Below the pieces are notes generated by a model that was not told the DNA's origin, ran no database searches, and saw nothing but the letters and a program-made list of their open reading frames with translations. A stretch of 10,814 nt of DNA from JBDTNL01 sp039933785 (GTDB lineage Bacteria; Acidobacteriota; Thermoanaerobaculia; Multivoradales; JAGPDF01), in contig JBDTNL010000100.1 in NCBI GenBank assembly GCA_039933785.1, positions 1-10,814 on the forward strand, given 5' to 3'. Below, in pieces: positions 6,633-10,814 of the stretch. Position 1 is the stretch's first letter; each line of letters starts with the position of its first letter. The position numbers were made by a program, and so were the translations under genes.

Positions 6633-6986
6633 GTGGACTCGACCAATCGCAAGCTGATTCGCCCCGAAGTCACCGAGGGTGGCCGCGGCAAGGATCCCGC
6701 GGCCCGGACGCTGGCGATGCGCCGCAAGGGCAGCCCGCCCGAGCAGACCAACGCCGAGGAGTTCTACTACCTCAAGCAGATGGCGGCGCGCACGCCGATG
6801 GTCGTGTTGTTGAACGACGGCGAGGAGCTGCGCGGTTGGATCGAGTGGTACGACAAGGGCGCCATCAAGCTCAATCGCAGCAGCGGCCCCAATCTGCTCA
6901 TCCTCAAGCACAGCATCCGCTACATGTTCAAGGAAGAAGAGCTCCGCCGCGGCCGCCGCGCACCCCGCGCCGAACGCGAGGGCTAG
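6633..6986 (+). CDS. hfq: Hfq/Sm-like RNA-binding protein
   Basis: This is a 117-residue protein. Residues about 47-99 form an Sm-like unit: LKQMAARTPMVVLLNDGEEL and RGWIEWYDKGAIKL fit the Sm1 strands, and NLLILKHSIRYM fits Sm2. The Lys-His pair (92-93) corresponds to the KH of Hfq, which binds uridine-rich RNA on the proximal face. The first helix differs from enterobacterial Hfq (no QDPFLNALR motif; EEFYYLKQM instead). About 40 polar, basic residues precede the fold and an Arg-rich tail (RRGRRAPRAER) follows. By family it should form a ring and act as an RNA chaperone or regulator, but the divergence means small-RNA pairing activity is not assured. It starts 11 bp after ricT and ends 13 bp before pdxA, so the three are probably co-transcribed. 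Confidence 0.8.
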   Translation: MDSTNRKLIRPEVTEGGRGKDPAARTLAMRRKGSPPEQTNAEEFYYLKQMAARTPMVVLLNDGEELRGWIEWYDKGAIKLNRSSGPNLLILKHSIRYMFKEEELRRGRRAPRAEREG

Positions 6987-6999
6987 CGGGCGGGGTCGA

Positions 7000-8028
7000 G
7001 TGACGCCGGGGACGAACTCCAGCCGTCCGGTTCTCGCCGTCACTCAAGGTGATCCGGCGGGCATCGGCCCGGAAATCCTGCTCCAGCTTGCCGCGAGCGA
7101 GGCCGCGGACTATCGGCCTCTGCTGGTGGCAGAGCGCTCGGCGCTCGAAGCCGTGCGCTCGGTCATTCCCGCGACCCTCTTCGACCGTCTGTACTTCGTG
7201 AGCGGTGTCGCCAGTCGCACGACCCTCCAGACGATCGAGGGCGTCGCGGTGCTCGATCCGGTCGGCTCACGACGCACCATTCACCTCGGCGAGTCCGGCG
7301 CCGCCGATGCCGGTGGCGCGATGGCGGCCCTCGACGCCGGAATGGCGCTCGTGCGCGCCGGCATCGCCGATGCCCTGGTCACCGCGCCGGTGAGCAAGGC
7401 GTCGATCGCGACGCACGTGCGCGCGGATTTTCGTGGTCATACGGAGTACCTCGCCGAGGCCTGCGGGCTGGAGGTCTATGGCCGCGACTACCTGATGGCT
7501 TTTCTCGCGCCGCGGCTTCAGGTGGCGCTGCTCTCGACGCATTTGCCGCTGCGGGCCGCGCTCGATCACGCGACGACCGCCAACATCGTCGACGCGCTCG
7601 CCTGCCTCGATCGGCACGCCGGCGGCCGTGTTGCCGTGGCGGGCATCAACCCGCATGCCGGCGAGGCTGGCTTACTCGGCGCCGAGGACGATCGCGACGT
7701 GCGCCCGGCGGTAGAGCAGGCGCGCGCTCGCGGCATCGACGCCCACGGTCCGGAAAGCGCCGACTCCCTCTTCGCCCGCGCCGCGCGCGACGAGTTCGAT
7801 TGGGTGCTCTCGCTCTATCACGACCAGGGCCTGATCGCGGTCAAGACCGCGTCCTTCGGCACCGCGACCAACTGGACGCTCGGACTGCCGTTCCTGCGCA
7901 CCTCGGTCGATCACGGTACCGCCTTCGGCATCGCCGGGCGCGGCATCGCGGATGCCGAGCCGCTGCGGCAGGTGGTGGCGACGACCCTGGCGTTGCTGGC
8001 CGGCGAGTTGCCCCGCGGCCGCCGGTAG
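7000..8028 (+). CDS. pdxA: 4-hydroxythreonine-4-phosphate dehydrogenase
   Basis: PdxA oxidises 4-phosphohydroxy-L-threonine with NAD(P)+; decarboxylation of the product yields the amine used by PdxJ in vitamin B6 synthesis. The 342-residue protein has GDPAGIGPEI (17-26), VTAPVSKASI (127-136), RGHTEYLAEACG (145-156), the three divalent-metal histidines (His181 in STHLPL, His219 in NPHAGE, His274 in YHDQGL) and the C-terminal SVDHGTAFGIAGRG. All catalytic landmarks are in place and the length is close to E. coli PdxA (329). The start is GTG 7000, 13 bp after the Hfq-like gene, with a weak G-rich ribosome-binding site. It may be translationally coupled to the gene before it. Confidence 0.95.
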   Translation: MTPGTNSSRPVLAVTQGDPAGIGPEILLQLAASEAADYRPLLVAERSALEAVRSVIPATLFDRLYFVSGVASRTTLQTIEGVAVLDPVGSRRTIHLGESGAADAGGAMAALDAGMALVRAGIADALVTAPVSKASIATHVRADFRGHTEYLAEACGLEVYGRDYLMAFLAPRLQVALLSTHLPLRAALDHATTANIVDALACLDRHAGGRVAVAGINPHAGEAGLLGAEDDRDVRPAVEQARARGIDAHGPESADSLFARAARDEFDWVLSLYHDQGLIAVKTASFGTATNWTLGLPFLRTSVDHGTAFGIAGRGIADAEPLRQVVATTLALLAGELPRGRR

Positions 8029-8065
8029 CGCCGCGACGCACAACCGTCCCTGTCATACTCAGCGC

Positions 8066-8749
8066 ATGGCTGCCCCAGCCATCGTTCCACCGGTCTCCTC
8101 GGCACCCAGGATCCCCTCCGAGTACGGTTTCGGGGAGGAGCTTGCCCACAGCGTCACGCACGGCATCGGCATCGTGCTCAGCATCGTCGGGCTGGCGGTT
8201 CTGGTGTCGCTTGCACTTGCGCGTGGACAGGCGCTCCACGTCGCCACCTGCGCCGTGTATGGCACGACGCTGATCCTGCTGTACCTCGCGTCGACGCTTT
8301 ACCACAGCATTTCGTTACCACGCGCCAAGCGCGTGCTGCGGGTGCTCGACCACTGCGCGATCTACCTGCTCATCGCCGGTACCTACACGCCGTTCGCGCT
8401 GGTCAGCCTGCATGGCGCCCGCGGTTGGGTGCTGTTCGCCGTGGTTTGGGCATTGGCGATCGCGGGGATGGCATTCAAGTCGGTCGCGACGGGGCGAGCG
8501 CGGATCTTCTCGGTGGTGCTCTATCTTCTGCTCGGCTGGTGCGCGTTGTCCGTGCTCTCGCCGCTCTCACGGGCCATACCGGCCAAGGGGATGGCGCTGC
8601 TGTTCGCTGGCGGCGCGAGCTACACCTTGGGCGTGGTGTTCTATGCCTGGAAGCGACTGCCGTACCACCACGCGATCTGGCACCTGTTCGTGCTCGCAGG
8701 CAGCATCTTTCATTTCTTCGCAGTCCTGGTGTCGGTGATTCCCGCCTAG
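8066..8749 (+). CDS. Hemolysin III / PAQR-family membrane protein
   Basis: This is a 227-residue inner-membrane protein with about seven hydrophobic helices. Family residues are present: EELAHSVTHGIG (about 24-35), the Ser-x3-His of STLYHS (Ser76, His80), the Asp of VLDHCAIYLLIAGTYTPF (Asp95) and the C-terminal His-x3-His in HHAIWH (His202, His206). These form the zinc-binding, hydrolase-like site shared by HlyIII/TrhA and PAQR proteins. Bacterial members have been linked to membrane lipid homeostasis; the name hemolysin is historical and toxicity should not be assumed. The start ATG 8066 lies 37 bp after pdxA. There is no clear Shine-Dalgarno, but CATACT lies at 8054-8059, so an extra promoter is possible. 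The stop overlaps the stop of the convergent MFS gene. Confidence 0.9.
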   Translation: MAAPAIVPPVSSAPRIPSEYGFGEELAHSVTHGIGIVLSIVGLAVLVSLALARGQALHVATCAVYGTTLILLYLASTLYHSISLPRAKRVLRVLDHCAIYLLIAGTYTPFALVSLHGARGWVLFAVVWALAIAGMAFKSVATGRARIFSVVLYLLLGWCALSVLSPLSRAIPAKGMALLFAGGASYTLGVVFYAWKRLPYHHAIWHLFVLAGSIFHFFAVLVSVIPA

Positions 8750-9984
8750 CTCGAAGGACGCTCGCGCAATGCGAACCCGAAGGGCACGAGGGCGAGCGCG
8801 ACGACGCCAACACTGAGTAGTAGGCCCGCCGAGAGCCCGCGGGTGTCGCCGATGATTCCCGTGATCAGGGGACCCGGGCCGACTCCCAACAGATTGATCA
8901 CCAACAGCGTGAAGGCGACCGAGGTCGCCCGCGTATGGGCCGGCGCCAGCTCTTGAATCGCTGCGAACAGGGGTCCGTACCACGCGGAAATCCCCGCCGA
9001 GGTGATGAACCAGCAGAGGTAGAAGAGCGGCGTTCGCGGGGGGAGCGAGTAGAAAACCATCCCGATCGGGGCGAAGAACAGGGTCATGGGAATCAACGAC
9101 CACAGATGACCGTTCTGGCGTCGACGAGCGTTCCAGTCGCCGAAGGCGCCGCCCGCGACGTTGCCGAGCAGGCCGGCTCCGATGCCGATCACGCCGGCGA
9201 GAAGTGTCGCGCGCTGAAAGGTGTATCCGCGTTCCTGAACCAGCCAGGTCACGATGTGTAGGGCGGACCCGGCTCCGTAGCAGAGCAGCGCACCGCCGAG
9301 CATTGCGAGCACCAGTCGGGGATTTCGCGCGAGCGCTCGAATCCAGTCCTGAATCAGCCGGCGGAAGCCCGGTCTATCGGCTCGAACCGCGGCCTCCGGG
9401 CTGTCGTTCCGTGTCGGCTCGCGAAACAGCAAGAGCGCGCCGGAGGCGACCAGCCCGATCGCACCGAGTACGAAGAAGCAAGCCTTCCAGCCGAACCGTG
9501 GCGCGAGGTAACTCGCGGCGATGAAGCTCGCTCCGGCGCCCAGCGGGATGCCGGTGTAGTACACCCCGGTCGCCATCGCCAGCCGGCTGGCGGGAAAAAC
9601 GTCGCCGAGCATCGACAGCGCGGCCGGCGTCAGCGTCGCTTCTCCGACGCCGACGAAAATCCTCGGCACGGCGAGCTGCACAAAGCTTCGCGCCAGGCCG
9701 GAGAGTGCGGTCATACCGCTCCACAAGGCGAGGCCTGCGGCCACCAGGGGAATGCGCCGCCAGCGGTCGGCGGCGAAGCCAAGGAAGAGGCCAATCAGGG
9801 TGTAGAAGAAAATGAATCCGTAGCCCGCCAACAGGCCGATCTGCGTTCGTGTGAGCCCGAGCTCTGCGATCAGAAGCGGTGCGAGACTGGCGATGAGCGT
9901 GCGATCGACGAAGTTCAGGACGTTGACCGCGGTGAGGAACGCTAGCAGCCGCCAAGCGCCCGCGGACACCGGCGCGTCACGCAT
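8746..9984 (-). CDS. MFS transporter, spinster-like
   Basis: This is a 412-residue integral membrane protein with roughly twelve hydrophobic segments. The first helix ends in the NFVDR motif (Asp27). Motif A, GFAADRWRR (69-77), sits between helices 2 and 3. Helix 4-5 motifs (RIFVGVGEATLTPAALSMLG, then YYTGIPLGAG) are typical of spinster-like MFS proteins. A hydrophilic loop (about 195-220) separates the two halves. The substrate cannot be told from sequence; relatives move lipids, organic anions or drugs. It starts 5 bp after the ChrR-like anti-sigma gene and the two are almost certainly co-transcribed, which suggests the transporter belongs to that regulator's stress response. Its stop codon overlaps the stop of the hemolysin III-like gene (shared CTAG). 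Confidence 0.9.
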   Translation of the reverse strand: MRDAPVSAGAWRLLAFLTAVNVLNFVDRTLIASLAPLLIAELGLTRTQIGLLAGYGFIFFYTLIGLFLGFAADRWRRIPLVAAGLALWSGMTALSGLARSFVQLAVPRIFVGVGEATLTPAALSMLGDVFPASRLAMATGVYYTGIPLGAGASFIAASYLAPRFGWKACFFVLGAIGLVASGALLLFREPTRNDSPEAAVRADRPGFRRLIQDWIRALARNPRLVLAMLGGALLCYGAGSALHIVTWLVQERGYTFQRATLLAGVIGIGAGLLGNVAGGAFGDWNARRRQNGHLWSLIPMTLFFAPIGMVFYSLPPRTPLFYLCWFITSAGISAWYGPLFAAIQELAPAHTRATSVAFTLLVINLLGVGPGPLITGIIGDTRGLSAGLLLSVGVVALALVPFGFALRERPSS

Positions 9985-9989
9985 GGCGC

Positions 9990-10553
9990 CTACGCCGCGT
10001 GCTCTTCGAGACCGGCGGTGATGAGGAGGAGATTGCCGTGCACGGTGGTGAGCGGACCGTGCTCGGTGTCAGCGGGATAGCGGATGAAGTCGCCGGCGCT
10101 CATCGCGGCATGGCCGTCGGCCACGTCGCCTTCGAGCACCAGGCATTCCTCGAAGCCCTGGTCGTGCCGATGGCAAGGGAACGACGAGCCGGCGGCCATG
10201 CGCAGCAGCAGCGTCTGACGCCTGGCCTCGCGGTCGATGAACAGGATACGCAGGTCGACGCCCGGCACTCCGCTGGGCAGCCACTGGCCCTCGTCGCGGC
10301 GCAGCAGGTAGAACCCCTCGCCATTGGCGAAGGCGAGCAAGCTGTCGCGCACGCGCGGGGACGGGTGCGTGGCGACGGGCACCAGGGCCAGCTCGTCGGT
10401 AACCCGGCGGAGCTCCGCAACCTCGCGGCGGCACAGGGCGCAGGCGTCGAGATGGGCTTCGTAGGCGCGGATCTCGGCCTCCTCGAGCGCCCCGAGCACA
10501 TAGAGGGCAGCTTGGGTACGGCTGTCTTCGTCGAGAACGGCGTGAGAGGTCAT
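9990..10553 (-). CDS. ChrR-like zinc/cupin anti-sigma factor
   Basis: This is a 187-residue cytoplasmic protein. The N-terminal part has a zinc-finger anti-sigma motif, AYEAHLDACALCRREV, giving His34-x3-Cys38-x2-Cys41. The C-terminal part (about 90-180) is a ChrR-type cupin with CHRHDQGFEECLVLEGD (His128, His130, Glu135/136) and a late His165 in ADTEHG, matching the metal ligands of the cupin domain. In Rhodobacter, ChrR binds the ECF sigma factor RpoE through the zinc domain and releases it on singlet oxygen; a similar role is inferred. The partner sigma gene usually lies immediately upstream and often overlaps, but here only about 115 bp of non-coding DNA separate this gene from an IS3 end. 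It is followed after 5 bp by the MFS transporter. No strong Shine-Dalgarno precedes ATG 10553. Confidence 0.85.
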   Translation of the reverse strand: MTSHAVLDEDSRTQAALYVLGALEEAEIRAYEAHLDACALCRREVAELRRVTDELALVPVATHPSPRVRDSLLAFANGEGFYLLRRDEGQWLPSGVPGVDLRILFIDREARRQTLLLRMAAGSSFPCHRHDQGFEECLVLEGDVADGHAAMSAGDFIRYPADTEHGPLTTVHGNLLLITAGLEEHAA

Positions 10554-10668
10554 TGGATTGGTTCTACCGAAATGCGCGGCGAAAGCGTATATCGAAGTGC
10601 GTACGGGGGAAAACGCCCTGCGGATTGGCGCCCGGGAGCGCCGGCTAGGAAGGAATGTGTGGGGGGGG
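10554..10668 (-). other. Upstream region of the anti-sigma/MFS operon
   Basis: These 115 bp should contain the promoter of the ChrR-like gene. No clear sigma70 boxes were found. On the plus strand GCGTA occurs twice (10585-10589 and 10599-10603), 14 bp apart, next to GTACGGGGGAAAACGCC, and GGCGC/GCGCC arms around 10627-10643 could form a small hairpin. An ECF-type promoter is possible but not demonstrable. No residue of a sigma-factor gene was recognised in any frame. Confidence 0.35.
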
Positions 10669-10691
10669 TGACCTTGCCCGGTTTTGTGGAC
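10669..10691 (-). repeat. Likely terminal inverted repeat of an IS3-family element
   Basis: Reading inward from 10669, the sequence begins TGACCTTGCCC and continues GGTTTTGTGGAC. This TG-start with a TTTTGTGGAC core is typical of IS3-family ends. It lies 8 bp after the transposase stop, exactly where the right end of an IS3 element is expected, and is preceded by eight G at 10661-10668. The other end and any target duplication lie outside the window, so the boundary is inferred. Confidence 0.6.
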
Positions 10692-10698
10692 GGTTGGT

Positions 10699-10814
10699 TT
10701 AGGCGGCAGTCAGCTGACGTTCAAAGTCACCAGGGCTGATGTAGCCGATGGCTGAATGTCGCCGCGTTCGATTGTAGAAGACCTCGACATAGTCGAAGAT
10801 GTCGGCTCGCGCCT
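10699..10814 (-). CDS. IS3-family transposase (OrfB), C-terminal part
   Basis: The minus strand enters from beyond the window and encodes 37 residues including FDYVEVFYNRTRRHSAIGYI and SPGDFERQLTAA before TAA at 10701-10699. The FYNxxRRHSALGYxSPxxFE pattern is the hallmark of the end of IS3-family rve (DDE) integrase domains, shortly after the catalytic Glu. The start, OrfA and the frameshift window are beyond the window edge, so completeness cannot be judged. No defect is seen in the visible part. Its end points toward the ChrR-like gene, so read-through from the element could drive that operon. Confidence 0.9.
   Translation of the reverse strand, partial: ARADIFDYVEVFYNRTRRHSAIGYISPGDFERQLTAA

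Noticed and set aside
8066..8749. Virulence toxin (hemolysin) reading of the HlyIII-family gene
   Set aside because: The family is widespread in harmless bacteria and shares the PAQR zinc site; the toxin name is historical.
9999..10739. Plus-strand open frame of 246 codons opposite the ChrR-like gene
   Set aside because: It runs antisense to clear zinc-finger and cupin motifs and crosses the IS3 boundary.

Overview
The window looks like a chromosomal piece from a GC-rich Gram-negative bacterium. The style of IspH, the spinster-like MFS protein, the ChrR-type cupin anti-sigma protein and the Hfq-like protein beside a PSP1/RicT protein would fit a deltaproteobacterium-like or Acidobacteria-like lineage. 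That placement is inference from protein flavour only. No rRNA, tRNA or CRISPR array is visible.

Layout. Positions 1-2520 are an accessory, decaying stretch. It starts with a compact direct-repeat cluster (41-203, nine copies of GCACCTCTTTGG), which abuts a frameshifted scrap of what looks like a nucleotidyltransferase gene. Next, on the minus strand, come an intact secreted alpha/beta hydrolase and, just upstream of it, a broken AraC-type regulator. A doubly truncated, frameshifted IS256-type transposase remnant lies between the regulator and ispH. Positions 2540-5702 hold a tight plus-strand cluster of core metabolism: ispH (isoprenoid precursor synthesis), pta (acetyl-CoA/acetyl phosphate) and purD (purine synthesis), with pta and purD overlapping by ATGA. 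A GC-rich hairpin and a good sigma70-type promoter (TTGACC, 17 bp, CATAAT) separate this cluster from the next one.

Positions 5872-8749 carry a second plus-strand series: a PSP1-domain RicT-like protein rich in cysteines, a 117-residue Hfq/Sm-like protein, pdxA (vitamin B6 synthesis) and a hemolysin III/PAQR-type membrane protein. The last gene ends tail to tail with a minus-strand pair, sharing a CTAG. That pair is a ChrR-like zinc/cupin anti-sigma protein followed 5 bp later by an MFS transporter. The right edge contains the terminal repeat and C-terminal codons of an IS3-family transposase. It lies about 115 bp upstream of the anti-sigma gene, where a partner ECF sigma gene would normally be expected.

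How the genes work together: most are housekeeping, with no evident single pathway. The most interesting combination is ricT plus the Hfq-like gene, two predicted RNA-metabolism proteins 11 bp apart behind a recognisable promoter. The other points of interest are the orphaned ChrR-like regulator next to an IS3 border and the degraded left flank. I see no unmistakable new multi-gene system; the RicT/Hfq-like pair is the best candidate for something under-described.
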